NCBI GenBank assembly: GCA_030278955.1
Contig: JAOANR010000005.1
Span: 5,313,431 to 5,377,430, forward strand
Direction: 5' to 3'
From: Hygrophila difformis
Lineage: Eukaryota > Streptophyta > Magnoliopsida > Lamiales > Acanthaceae
Length of the DNA stretch: 64,000 bases
Below, piece after piece: positions 11,501 through 23,032 of the stretch. The position numbers and the translations under genes are program-made. The notes under the pieces are model-generated. The model searched no databases. It was not told where the DNA came from and was given only the letters and a program-made list of their open reading frames with translations. How positions within the stretch are numbered: the first letter of the stretch is position 1; each line of letters opens with the position of its first letter.

Positions 11501-11601
11501 CATACATACTCTTAAAGGAGGTATAAGGTAACCGGATTGTAGGTGTACTTCATATTATGCATAATTTATAGTATTTTGGTATTTACACCTAACCTCTGAC
11601 A

Positions 11602-12299
11602 TTTTTTTTTGGTTGAGCCGAAGCCAGCAAACAAGAAGCAAAAAACAAAAGAAGAAAATAAAACCCAAGACAGATTGTAACCCCTCCCCCACAGGTTGGA
11701 GGAGAGCTATCTACATTCGAAGGATACCCTCACCAGAAGCATCCTTCATGAGTTCCTCACCAACCAAGTCCGGTGGGTAAGCCCACGTGGTGAAAAAAGC
11801 CTCCTTCGATGCTCCGAGCTTAGCCCATTTGTCCGCTACCCGATTCCCTTCGCGAAGAAGGTGATGAATATCACAGCTCTCAAATCTCTCCTGGAGCTCT
11901 CTGATGGTCCGAACGATAGGCTCACAAAGGAAAAGACGGTCCTGAGATTGTAAGGCCTTGATCACTAGCAGCGCATCCGTGTAGCAAACCAACCTTTTAA
12001 TACCTCTTTCCACCGCAAATTCCAGTCCCTTCTTTAAAGCAATGAATTCAGCCGTGAGGCTATCTTTGTTGCCAAGAAACCCACAGCCCCCTCCAACCCA
12101 AGTTCCCTTGTTGCCACACACAACAAAGCCAAAACCTGCTCTCCCCTGATCCCCAGTAGAGCTGCCATCTCCCCTGATCCCCAGTAGAGCTGCCATCTGT
12201 ATGAAGAAAGTGTTAATTAAAACTGTAAAGGAAAGCAAAAATGAAGCATGGAATATACTATTTATTTATGCTATATTAAAAATAAAGTGTTGTCACGCA
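11602..12299 (-). mobile_element. 5'-truncated LINE insertion with locally copied DNA
   Basis: On the minus strand this is the 3' end of a plant LINE: RNase H domain, 3' UTR and a poly(A) tail (T run 11602-11611). A 19-base direct repeat CACCTAACCTCTGACATTT flanks it (11586-11604 and 12300-12318), which is compatible with a LINE target duplication. At its 5' side, 12214-12274 is not LINE but a copy of the neighbouring P450 upstream DNA (12378-12438), so the insert contains a duplicated piece of its own target region. A 27-base tandem duplication lies at about 12139-12197. Confidence 0.7.
11711..12196 (-). pseudogene. LINE RNase H domain fragment (RVT_3 type)
   Basis: This is the C-terminal part of a LINE ORF2 and the only coding piece of the truncated element. 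Visible RNase H features are the region around AGFGFVVCGNKGTW, an LTAEFIALKKGLEFA helix with the catalytic E, a YTDALLVIKAL strand with the D, and the end motif HHLLREGNRVADKWAKLG. It closes with FFTTWAYPPDLV, matching the C-terminus of the LINE at 25668-31516 (FFTTWAFPPDEV). RNase H in LINEs removes RNA from the RNA-DNA hybrid during reverse transcription. Endonuclease and reverse transcriptase are missing, so it is dead. The apparent longer N-terminus (to 12238) reads into copied flanking DNA. Confidence 0.8.
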
Positions 12300-12572
12300 C
12301 ACCTAACCTCTGACATTTAGAGTAGCATTGATGTGTGTTTTTAAAATAAAATTAGTTGACAATTGGATTTTTGCTACATTAAAACTGTAAAGGAAAGCAA
12401 AAATGAAGCATGCAATATATTATTTATTTATGCTATAATTGTAACTTGTTCCCTAAGGCAAACCTCAACAATTTTTGCCTCATCTGTATATTGTTTATTG
12501 TCATAACACTAAATCACAAGAATCATTAGCCTCTCCAAATCTTCCAACCTTAACTTCACAACAATTCTCAAA

Positions 12573-13685
12573 ATGGGTTTCCTTTTCTATTCCTTTCTAT
12601 TCTTGGTGACAATTTACAGTCCCCTCCTCGCAGCCTTTCTAGTCATAATCTTACAAACCTTCGTGGGGAAATCCATCAGAGACTCGAGCTACGCCCCTGT
12701 GATAGGGACCGTGTTCGACCAACTCTTCTCCTACAATACACTGTATGATCAACAAACAGCCAAGGCCAAAAAATACAAAACCGCAAGGCTTCTTGCACCG
12801 GGCCACAGTCAAGTATACACCACGGATCCGCAGAATATCGAACATTTTTTGAAGACCAAGTTCAGTAACTATTCCAAGGGAGGGTTCAATAAGGCGATAT
12901 GGGAAGACCTGTTCGGAGAGGGGATTTTTAATGTTGATGGTGAAAAGTGGAAGCACCAGAGGAAACTGGCGAGCCACGAGTTTTCGACTAGGGTTTTGAG
13001 GGACTTCAGCTGCTCCGTGTTCAGGAAGAATGCTGTCAAGCTAGTTGGAATGGTTCAAGAGTTGTCTGAACAGAGGCAAGGCTTTGATGTTCAGGTAATA
13101 AAATTATGTTGGCATGTATAATCATTTGGAAACATAAACATCATTACAAATAAGTACTATGTACTAGCTAGTGCTTATTGACTTATTGTTAGAGCTATAT
13201 TCAAAGCTAAGTATATTCTAATGTATACAATTCTAGTACTAGCTAACTTTATTGTGTATGTCAATTATTGAAACCAGGCTTTGTTAATGAGATATAGTTT
13301 GGATTCCATGTTCAAAGTTGGGTTTGGAGTGGATTTAAATTGTTTGGAGGGAACAAATGAAAGGGGCCTTGAATTCATCAAGTCCGTTGATGAATCCAAT
13401 GAAATAATTTCTGGGCGATATATTGATCCATTGTGGAAGATAAAGCGATACTTTAACATCGGCAGCGAGAAGACGTTGAAGAAAAACACCAAATTCATTC
13501 ATGGTTTTGCCAATGATGTCATCCAAACCAAAAGACAACAAATGGACAAGGAAGACTATTATGTGAGTATAAGTTTAAATAAAATCTCCCTTGGCTAATT
13601 TTTAGTATCTTTTTTTTTTCTTATTATTTTTTTCCCCAATATTGACATTCATAGAATGGGTATTCATCATTCAAATTTTAAAATT

Positions 13686-13729
<44 letters not shown>

Positions 13730-14796
13730 CATTTGGCATGTCCGAAGAACGACAAAGAGGACATCCTTTCAAGATTTCTTTTGGAAAGCAAGAAGGATGC
13801 CGAAATGATGACGGATGAATACTTGAGGGACATCATTTTGAACTTCATGGTTGCCGGGAAAGACACGACCGCGACCGCACTTTCTTGGTTTATCTACATG
13901 CTTTGCAAGAACCCATCGATTCAAGAAAAACTTGCTCAAGAGATCAAACAAGTCATCAACGTAGACTATAATGACATCCATAACTTTGTCGAAAGCATCA
14001 CCGAGAAAGCACTTGAGGAGATGCATTTTCTTCATGCTGCACTAACCGAAACCCTAAGGCTATATCCCGTCGTTCCTTTGGTATGTACGTTGGTCATAAC
14101 ATATCACTATAATATAACATTGATTTTTAATTTCTATACCTTTATTTTTTGTTCGTATTAAAGAAACCCTTCTATAGTTTCCCAAGCAAACCTTAACGCG
14201 TCTATGTGTATTCAATCCCTTAATGTCGTAATTAGGATGGAAAGGTCGCTGAAGTCGATGACACTCTCCCCGATGGCTACAAGATAAAGAAGGGGGACCT
14301 TATATTGTACATGGCGTACGCAATGGCGCGAATGCCATACATATGGGGCGACGATGCTGAGCAATTCAAGCCCGAAAGATGGCTCAAGAATGGGGTTTTC
14401 CAGCCCGAATCTCCATTCAAGTTCATTGCGTTCAATGTAAGTACATATAAACAAAAAGCTCATCACTTTATTAATTATGATCTTTTACCAAGTGTAAGTT
14501 CACATTTAATATGTGTACCAATAAAAGTGAAGAAGAGTATGTACAAGATTGATAGTAGACTGACCTTTGTGTGTATACATATTTGTATGATATTTTGGCA
14601 GGCTGGGCCAAGGGTTTGTTTGGGGAAAGATTTTGCTTACAGACAAATGAAAATAGTCTCGGCAGCATTGGTGCAATTCTTCAAATTCAGACTGTGTGAT
14701 GACACCAAGAATGTGACATACAAAACAATGCTTACACTTTATATCGATGGAGGGCTTCATGTTACTGCAATTCCCAGATCAACACAAGCTTCTTGA
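12573..14796 (+). CDS. Cytochrome P450, CYP704-like (CYP86 clan), five exons
   Basis: This is the one intact host gene. Exons: 12573-13094, 13278-13562, 13748-14080, 14236-14436, 14602-14796. All introns are GT-AG and in phase 0, giving 511 residues, the usual P450 length. An N-terminal membrane anchor (about residues 1-35) implies ER location. The I-helix oxygen-binding motif AGKDTT is at 305-310, the K-helix ETLR at 370-373, FKPERW at 424-429, and the heme loop FNAGPRVCLG at 446-455 with the heme cysteine at 453. The heme, I-helix and YSKG...DLFGEGIF regions resemble CYP704 enzymes, which in known plants hydroxylate long-chain fatty acids for cutin or sporopollenin; that role is inferred from family only. 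The start is chosen at ATG 12573 because the hydrophobic anchor follows and copy 2 shares it. A solo LTR and a LINE fragment sit 0.3-2.3 kb upstream and may affect expression. Confidence 0.88.
13687..13727 (+). repeat. TA microsatellite in P450 intron 2
   Basis: An almost pure ATATAT run lies shortly before the intron 2 acceptor. It is likely to vary in length between individuals. The matching intron of copy 2 is lost to the copia-associated deletion. Confidence 0.8.
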
Positions 14797-15614
14797 AACC
14801 CCTAAAAATCACGCCACTTGAAAATGTTGTTATGTGCTTCTACAGTTTGATATGTACGAATGATTATGTGCTTCTACACGACATATACACTAATACATGC
14901 AGGAATATAGTCTCGGAAATGGAATTTTTTTTACTTTATTTTATTATTTTAAATTCTCAAATTTTTTGCTGGTGATGTTATTGTGAAGAATTTCGCTATT
15001 TATTTATTTATTGCTATTTTTTTTTGGCATTGATTGAGGCAAATGGAAGGGATGCACTTTTTCATAAGTACTAACAGAAAAAGGATTGCTTATATGGTAA
15101 CCAGTCAATTGAGAAATGTAGCAATCATTCCAGATCGTGGTACCACTCTATTTGAGAGTCTGGTATCAAATAATTCATTAGAGTGGTAACCATTCAGATA
15201 TGGACCAGTAAAATCGAGGTACTTGTAGATAGAGAAATGTAGTAACCATGCAAGCAGTACCCTCTATGTAGGAGTGTGGTATTAGATGCATGTGTAAATG
15301 CCATTTTTTTACGTTTTAAATTTTTGTTAACATATTGTTAGTTTTAAAAATATATAATTTTAAAAGATGGCTGAGGACTTTTCAAGTGGCCAAATTTATA
15401 ATTTATAACTATTCATTCCCTGTGCGGAAATGATTATACAAGGTCAAAACTTTTGCAGTGGGTATACTCTAATTGTCCTTAGTGGGTATATGGGTATGTT
15501 TGGGAGAAAGCATATTTGATAGCATATAGTATATTAAAAGAGCATATCCTCTCACAGTTCTCTCTCCAAATCTGCTATCTGCTAGCGGATCTGCTGACTT
15601 CCAAACATTCCCTA
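14797..15614. other. P450 3' flank, copy 1
   Basis: The sequence matches the 3' flank of the pseudogene (22616-23760) in blocks. Near 15488-15610 a short insert with TGTTTGGGAGAAAGC and an inverted GTCAGC/TTCCAAACA end is missing from copy 2 and looks like a small MITE of about 125 bases. Nothing here codes for a protein. Confidence 0.55.
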
Positions 15615-16123
15615 TATCTGAGATATATATGAATTTTATGTCATACACTAGTAGTAGTTTATTTTATTGAAATGGTAACGAAAGATCCATGCGAAAGAGA
15701 GAAAAGTGTTTTAAATATAAACTACGTACTCGTGTAATCCACACTATTGAATTGGTAATTAAATTTGAACAGTTCAATACATTTTTTTTAATAATACCTG
15801 AACAGTTCAATACATTTGGACACCACTAGATTTTTAATTCATTGAGTTTCTGGTGATTGGTGAGATATTAGATGATGGTAATTAAAAAAATTAAAAAAGA
15901 ATACAGCTAGATTTTATAGGTAATTTTCACACCTAATGGATTTTTATTTATATATATTTCTAAGGGTGTATTATATATTCAGAGAAAATAATTATGATCA
16001 ATAATAAAGAGAATTAATTTTTCATAGGACTAACCTTAATCTTTATGTATTGAATATGACCGAAATAAATATTTTTGTAACGATTTATTAATTGCAACAA
16101 TATCATTATCACATAAACATATA

Positions 16124-16386
16124 CTACCTCCGTTCTTGAAAGTTGTTTACTTTTAGTTAGGTGTCACTATTCACACACAGACTTCCACTTAAAGTTTTAT
16201 CATAGTTATACAAGTTATAATATAGTCAAATGAGATCTTGTTAGATTCGTCTCGTTGTGTAGTTTTTAGATATCGAACTTTTAGAATTTTTACTTGTACT
16301 AAATTTGAGTTATTTATGATTTAAAATGTGCGTCGAATTGCGTGATATGTGGGCCCGTCAAATACGTTCAAAAACGGAGGAAGTAG
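16124..16386. mobile_element. Stowaway-like MITE in the copy 2 upstream flank
   Basis: The ends CTACCTCCGTTCTTG and, inverted, AACGGAGGAAGTAG are flanked by TA on both sides. The paralogous site in copy 1 (about 10105-10112) is empty, so this element arrived after the P450 duplication. Confidence 0.85.
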
Positions 16387-17171
16387 TATACTGTATAACC
16401 AACGTAATAAGATGGGGCCGACACATTTTCTTGCTCAAAAATAGTTTCTTGCCTAGTTGTACTAGAAGAGATTGTGTGCAGGTTACTGCACATGCAGACA
16501 ATATATATGTGATATGATAGTTGTATTATATGATGTATGAAATTGTGTTTTGTATGATGAAAGAATATGTGATGATAAAGAAGTTTTGTGCGATACGAGA
16601 TATTTTTTTGTGATTTATGCACATGCATACTTTTAAAGGAGTTGCATTGTAATTGGATTGAAGGTGTACTTGGCATTATCTAATTTATACTATGCTGGTA
16701 TTTACACGTAACCTCTAACATTTAGAATAGCATCTATGTGTTTTTAAAATAAAATTAGTTGACAATTAGATTTTTGCTACATTAAAATTTAAAATTGAAA
16801 AGGAAAGCAAAAATGAAGCATGGATATATATGTGTATTTATTTATACCATAATTGTAACTTGTACCCCAAGGCAAAACATCAACAACTATTGCCCTTATC
16901 TGTATATGTTGTTATATATAAGTACATATCAAACAAATATATCTGGTTGTCCAAATCTTATAACCTTAACTTTACAGTAATACTCAAATGGGTTTCCTTT
17001 TCTATGCCTTTCTTTTCTTGTTGACAATTTACAGTCCCTTCCTCGCAGCCTTTCTAGTTATAATCTTACAAACCTTCATCGGAAAATCCATCAGAGACTC
17101 AAGCTACGCGCCTGTGATAGGACTATGTTCGGACAACTCTTCTCCTACAATACACTCTACGATCAACAAAT

Positions 17172-17487
17172 TGAAGAAGCTAACAAACTCAGATGTAAAT
17201 AAATGGAGTTGTATTGAATAACCGAATCAAGGTTTACAATACACTGGACTCCACAATATATAGACTAGCTACTGGACTGATGTAGCAAAACAAATAAGAA
17301 GGTAAGGCCCAACATAATACGGCCCAATCAACAACCAATGATATAAGGCCCAGACTAACAAATGAATATGGCCCAAACTAACAAACTAACAAACAGGTAC
17401 TGAGGTCGACTCCCTTCCACACTTCAGCCTTCTGCAATGTAGAGACTGGCTTGAACCCCATGCTTGGTACCACCAGTATGCTCATCA
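17172..17487 (-). repeat. 3' LTR of the copia element (316 bp)
   Basis: On the minus strand the LTR starts TGATGAGC after a G-rich polypurine tract and ends TTAGCTTCTTCA at the junction with P450 exon 1. A TATA-like TATATATTG and the end of the LTR suit a normal promoter/terminator LTR. No second copy exists in the window. Confidence 0.8.
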
Positions 17488-20400
17488 TCCCCCCCCGCAA
17501 GGTGAACCGCGCCAGAGGTTCAGCTTGGAGCAGCATGACAAGAAAACTTTAGGAGGCAGGCCCTTAGTAAACATGTCGGCCAATTGATGAGTGGATGGAA
17601 CAAAAACGGGGTTGATAAACCCCTGTTGAAAGTAATCCCGAACAAAAAGACACCCAAGATCAATGTGCTTCGTTCATTCATGGTGCATCGGATTTTTAAC
17701 AAGTTGGATAGCTGAGGAGTTGTCACAGTAGATAGGATAAGGAGATGGCAGAGGAAGTTGAAGTTCCTGGAACAAGTTTCCAATCCAGAGGAGCTCAGCA
17801 GCCACAGCGCCTAAGCTGCGAAACTCAGCCTCGGTGGAGCTTCTGGAGACATAGTTCTGTTTCTTGGTTTTCCAAGCCACCAGTGAGCCCCCCAAGAAGA
17901 TACAAAAGCCAGTAAGAGACTTCCGTGACACGGGGCAATTTCCCCAATCTGCATCACTAAATCCTTTCACTTCCAAGGGGAGATCATAAGGATAGAACAA
18001 TCCCATGGAAGGACTATTATGTAAGTATTGAAGGACCTGGACAACACCCTGCCAGTGGTCCTCTGTGGGGGCATGCATATATTGGCTTAATTGTTGGACA
18101 CTATAACAAATATCCGGATGGGAAAAGCCAAGATAAAGGAGCTTACCAACTGCTCTTCTGTACAAATGAGGATCAGTAAACAGAACACCAGTGTTCCCAA
18201 GAGTTTTATGAGTTGCACATGGAGAATGGATTTTGGGGTTCTTGGGAACTTCAATGTCAGCAAGGAGATCCAGGGTATATTTCTGTTGAGTGATAGAATA
18301 ACCCTCAGAAGTAGATGAGATCTCTAAGCCAAGAAAGTAGGCTGCACTGCCAAGATCTTTGATGGTGAATTGATTGTGAAGACCAACCTTGACTGCATTG
18401 ATCTCCTGGAGGTCAGCCCCAGTATTGAGGTTGTCGTCCACATACACAACAATAAGAACCAGGCCAAGGGAGGTGAACTTTGTAAACACACACTGATCAC
18501 TGTATGTTGGAGCAAAACCAAGACTTTTAAGAAAGGAGGACAGAGCTCCATACCATTGACGGGGGGCCTGCTTCAAACCATAGAGAGATTTCTTGAGTTT
18601 GCAGATCTTCCCTTTAGGGGCATCAAGGCCTGGTGGACAATGCATATAGATATCCTCGTCAAGATTGCCATGGAGAAATGCATTATTGATGTCCAGTTGA
18701 AACAAAGTCCACCTAAAAGAGGCAGCCAAGGCAAAAAGGATCCTCACACTGCCAACCTTTGCCACTGAGGCAAAATTGTCATTGTAGTCCTCTCCATATT
18801 GTTGATTGAATCCTTTTGCCACGAGCCTGGCTTTGTACTTGCCTATGCTTCCATCAGGCTTGTACTTGATCCTAAATATCCACTTGCAGCCTATGGGCCT
18901 CTTATCATCTGGCAAAGAAACTATCTCCCAGGTGCCATTAGACTCCAGGGCACTCAATTCAGCTTGAACAACAGAGTGCCAGTGAGGAATGGCATGTGCT
19001 TGAGTGTAAGAGCAAGGAACAATTGTAGGATCAAGATTAACTGAAGAGCACAAGTAATCATCATACCTGGCAGGCCTCTTGATCATCCCTCGAGGTCTTA
19101 GAGTCATGCCAGCCTCAGATGGAGTTGGAGCCTGTGTTCCAGAAACAGATGAAGGACACTGCTCAATTGGAGACTGAGCAGTGGAGGAAGAGGTGTCCAG
19201 GGGCACTTCTTCAGAGGAATTTGGTGGCTGTGTCACAGTAGAGGTATCATCAAAAGTATGTCTCAAAGGCTCAGTGGGAGCCAATGGAGAAAGGACAGTG
19301 TGCTGAGGTGCAGTGGGCACATCAGAGGATAGAGGACTGTACTGAGGAGCAGTGGGCACCTCAGGCGAGAGGGTGTGAGAGGATGGAGATGGTATGATAG
19401 ATGGTGTTCGAGGGACAAGATATTGAGATGAAGGAGAAGAGGCATGGTGAGTTGAAAGGGTAGAGGAGTCTGAAGGTTTGAGAGGAAAAATGTCATCGAA
19501 GAAGATGACATCTCGAGAGATGTGTATGCATTTTGTAGAGAGATCAAGGACTTTATACCCTTTTGTATTGACAGCAACCCCCAAGTGAACACATTTCAGA
19601 CCTTTAGGGTCCAGTTTTCCTCTATGATTTCCTGGCTGTTTAATGTAACAAAGGCAACCAAAAGAGTGTATATTGGAAAGATCAGGTTTGGTGCCATATA
19701 GCACCTCACAAGGGGATTTCCAGGATAGGACCTTAGTAGGTAGACGGTTGATAATATAGGCAGAGGTAAGGAGAGCATCACCCCAATAAAGCTTTGAGAC
19801 ACCAGAGGTTAGGAGAAGTGATCTAGCAACTTGGATTAAATGTTGGTGTTTTCGTTCAACTCTCCCATTTTGTTGGGGTGTATAAGTGCAAGAAGTTTGA
19901 TGAATGACACCAAGGCTTTTAAAAAGGGTGAGACATTTGTGATTGCAAAACTCGGAGCCATTATCAGTCCGAAGGACCTTGACAGTTTTATCATACTGAG
20001 TCTTAATGAGGGTGAAGAATTGGGACATGAGTGAGGCAGTGTCAGACTTATGACTTAGTAAGTATATCCAGGTGGCTCTAGATGCATCATCAACAATTGT
20101 TAACATGTATCTAGAGTTGTACCTATCACAAGGGTGGAAGGGACCCCATAGATCACAGTGTACAAGATCAAAAGGTAACTTGGCATGAGATGAGCTCAAA
20201 GAAAATGGTAATCTATGAAACTTTGATGTAAAACAAACATCACAAGGAAGCTCAGTAGTGTTATTCAAAAGTAATCCCAAATGTGCCATTACAATAGATG
20301 ATGGATGACCCAATTTGTAGTGCCAAAGTAAATCTGATTTGACACTATCAAGAGCAACAGAATTAACAGAAATAGGAAAATTATTCTTGCTAGAGCAGCA

Positions 20401-20607
20401 CTTAACAGGATAGAGGTTGTTTATCATAGAGGCCTTAAGTAGACACCTTTTAGTTTTCTGGTCCTGCAGTATACAAGTCAAGGGATCAATCAAAGCAGTG
20501 CACTTCAAGTCATGAGTTAACTGACTAAGGGATAACAAATTTAGAACCACCCCTGGCACATAGTGAACATTAAGAACTAAAAGACCCTCACCAATCCTCA
20601 CAGAACC
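17484..20607 (-). pseudogene. copia integrase, reverse transcriptase and RNase H
   Basis: This is the continuation of the gag-pol polyprotein after the TAA. In order: pre-integrase region (LGHPSSIVMAHLG), integrase core with D, D and E residues (VHCDLWG, RTDNGSEF, NGRVERK), a proline/serine-rich linker, reverse transcriptase (WIFRIKYKPDGSI... with YVDD at 18433-18444 on the plus strand) and RNase H (SDADWG, STEAEF, IYCDNSSAI). The frame is cut by TGA at 17671-17673 in HHE-TKHID, probably from CGA, then continues open to the usual C-terminal LADMFTKGL region. Apart from the two stops the domains look complete, so the element is relatively young. Confidence 0.9.
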
Positions 20608-21594
20608 AGTTTATGAGGGTACTTTAGCTGTGCCATCTGGCAGAATTAGATGTTTAAAAGATGTAAATGGCTGAGGATCAATAAGGTAAGATATATTGGA
20701 ACACAAGTGACAACTTGCACCTGAGTCTAGCAGCCAATAATTACTCAAAGAATGAGATGCAAGAGTAGGGGAACTACCTGCCATCTGAAGAGCTCCACCA
20801 ACATAATCCACTGGAGTGCTGAAGTTGGCTGCAGTGGTCTGAGTTTTGATGAACTTCTCAAACATCTCTTCAAGTTTGGAAATCCTTACTGAGTCAGAGT
20901 TGAGATCAGTGGATGCACCCTTATCATTGGTAGCACAGGTCACAACAGCTACTGGTTTTCCTTTTCCCTTTTCATTAAGTGCTTTGTACCACTCCGGTAC
21001 AACTCCAGTGAGTTGGAAGCAATTGGCCTTGGTGTGACCTTTCCGTTTGCAATGATCACAAACAACATTCTTATTAGACAACTGGAAACACTTCTCTCTA
21101 GTATGGCCAACCTTTTTGCAGTATGTGCAAACAACAGATCCACGCTTCTCAGAGGTATTCTTATCAATAGTGGCAAGTATGAAACCAGAAGTGTTAGAGT
21201 CTCCAGTAACAGAATTGCTTTTCTGAGCTTCTACATTGCAAACCATCCCGTGAGCTTTGCAAACAGAAGGTGGTGGATCCAACATCAAAATTTGGTTACC
21301 AACATGAGAATATTCATCACTCAATCCCATAATGTATTGCACTAGCAAATCATATTCATCAGGAAAATCGCCAGTGATGAACTTCTCTTTGGACTTGATC
21401 CGCAGAGCATTTCGCACCGCCACTCGCCAGGTGATCCAATTAGTTCCATCGAATTGATTTGGAGTCAGCTGGAGATGTGGTTGATCTGCAGTAGTGAGAA
21501 ACAATTCCTTGCACACCTTGTTCGCATCATTTTGATGCGAATCCTTGTTCATCCTAACTGCGTCAGTTTCCGATGCTTCAGTGGTGGTAGGCAT
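20608..21594 (-). pseudogene. copia gag and protease start
   Basis: The reading frame opens at ATG 21594 with a gag region (QFDGTNWITWRVAVRNAL). It carries two CCHC zinc knuckles, CTYCKKVGHTREKC and CDHCKRKGHTKANC, for RNA packaging, and the aspartic protease motif WLLDSGASCHL. A stretch of gag is missing after KSKEKFITGDF, where the text jumps to DEYDLLVQYIMG. The frame ends at an in-frame TAA (20608-20610) shortly after the protease motif; the downstream pol frame is the same, so this is most likely a point mutation in one polyprotein. Confidence 0.85.
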
Positions 21595-22629
21595 AGTGAT
21601 CAAAAAAACAAGCTCGAATCAGGAAGCAATGGATGTAATCGAAAAATGTAGAAGATGGATTTGAATTTCAGAAGCAATTCTCGCGGATCGATTGCTCTAC
21701 CACTGCTACCGCACTTTCTTGGTTTATCTACATGCTTTGCAAGAACCCATCGATTCAAGAAAAACTTGCACAAGAGATCAAACAAGTCACCAACGTAGAC
21801 AATAATAACGTCCATAATTTTGTCGAAAGCATCACCGAGAAAGCACTTGAGGAGATGCATTTTCTTCATGCTGCACTAACCGAAACCCTGAGGCTATATC
21901 CCGCCGTTCCCTTGGTATGTAGGTCATAACATCTCAAGCAAAAACTTGCTTAAATGTCTATGTTGTATTGAATCCTTTAATGTCTAAATTAGGATGGCAA
22001 GGTTGCTGAAGTGGATGATACTCTCCCTGATGGCTACAAGACAAAGAAGGGAGACCTTATAGTGTACATGGCGTACGCAATGGGGCGAAGGCCATACATA
22101 TGGGGCGACGATGCTGAGCAATTCAAGCCCGAAAGATGGCTCAAGAATGGGGTTTTCCAGCCCGAATCTCCATTCAAGTTTATTGCGTTCAATGTAAGTT
22201 CATATAGCAAGCTCATCACTTTATTATTATTATTATTATTATTTTTTTTTTTTTTACCAAGGTTCGTGTAAGTTCACATTTAATATGTAGTAGTACTATT
22301 TTTAAATCTTGAAAATTTTGTTTTGCTTGATACACCATAAAAGTGAAGAAGAGTAGTACAAGCTAAGATTGATAGTAGACTGACCTTACATATATTTTTG
22401 TATGATATATATCTTGTCAGGCTGGGCCAAGGATTTGTTTGGGGAAAGATTTTGCTTACAGACAAATGAAGATAGTGTCGGCAGCATTGTTGCAATCCTT
22501 CAGATTCAGACTGTGTGATGACACCAAGAATGTGACGTACAGAACCACGCTTGCGCTTTATATCGATGGAGGGCTTCATGTTTGTGCAATTCCGAGATCA
22601 ACACATGCTTCTTGAAACCCTAAAAGTTA

Positions 22630-22821
22630 CTTCCTCCGTCCCATTTAACTTGTCTTGTTTGACTTTTGCACACAATCCAATGCACGTTTTCATGAGTTAA
22701 TATCTCAAAATATATACAACAAAAAATTATGTGAAATATATATTCTAAAACTACATGGTTATACGATTCTAACAAGATCCAACTCGACTATTTTTTCCAA
22801 ATAATACTTGCAATAAAATCG
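22630..22821. mobile_element. Truncated Stowaway-like MITE in the pseudogene 3' UTR
   Basis: It begins CTTCCTCCGTCCCAT and reads as the reverse complement of about 200 bases of the Stowaway at 8777-9035. The other end is missing. The 3' flank of copy 1 lacks it. Confidence 0.7.
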
Positions 22822-22867
22822 TTATTCTTAAGAATTTCACTATTTATTAATATTATTATTTATTTTT

Positions 22868-23032
22868 GGCAACTTAGCGTGGTTAACTCCCTTTACTTCA
22901 AATGAAAAGTTGGAGATTCGATTCCCCACCGATCCCCTATATCCCTCCCTTTTACTCCCTTTGTAATTTGTGTGGCATGAGCTCCTACCATGTATTTCCT
23001 AGCCTGTATAGGCAAAAAAAAAAAATAAAAAA
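22868..23032 (+). mobile_element. tRNA-derived SINE (plus strand)
   Basis: An A-box-like TTAGCGTGGTTAA (about 22875), a B-box GATTCGATTCC (22915-22925), a body with TTTGTAATTTGTGTGGCATGA and a poly(A) tail (23014-23030) mark it. The body matches the SINE at 7711-7862. The paralogous flank of copy 1 (about 15030-15050) lacks it, so it inserted after the P450 duplication. Confidence 0.75.

Larger units (their letters stand above)
9500..15480 (+). repeat. P450 tandem duplication unit, copy 1
   Basis: Upstream flank, all coding parts and downstream flank of the intact P450 reappear in the same order from about 15615 to 23760. Shared blocks include 9500-9657 with 15615-15790, 12300-12570 with 16690-16987, exons 1 and 3-5, and 15060-15480 with 23035-23740. 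Copy 1 alone carries the solo LTR and the LINE fragment; copy 2 alone carries the Stowaway, copia and SINE insertions. Confidence 0.85.
17172..21698 (-). mobile_element. Ty1/copia retrotransposon with a single LTR, ending at the PBS
   Basis: On the minus strand the order is PBS remnant, gag-pol, polypurine tract (about 17488-17498), 3' LTR. The 5' LTR is absent: P450 exon 3 joins directly to AGAGC AATCGATCC, which looks like the tail of an initiator-Met tRNA primer site (TGGTATCAGAGC). The 3' LTR end is intact (TG...CA). No matching target duplication can be seen, and about 1.1 kb of host gene is missing. This structure differs from a normal integrase-made insertion. Confidence 0.85.
16988..22615 (+). 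pseudogene. CYP704-like P450 pseudogene interrupted by a copia element
   Basis: This is a paralogue of the intact P450. The first exon starts with the same MGFLFYAFLF anchor (16988) but a 1-base deletion in the GATAGGGACC region (about 17122) shifts the frame. The gene stops at 17171, where the copia element begins. Homology resumes at 21699 within exon 3 (T-T-A-T-A-L-S-W), so the end of exon 1, intron 1, exon 2, intron 2 and the first part of exon 3, about 1.1 kb by comparison with copy 1, are gone. Exon 3 remainder (to 21914), exon 4 (21993-22193) and exon 5 (22421-22615) keep open frames, splice sites, ETLR and the heme loop. It cannot make a functional P450. Confidence 0.92.
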
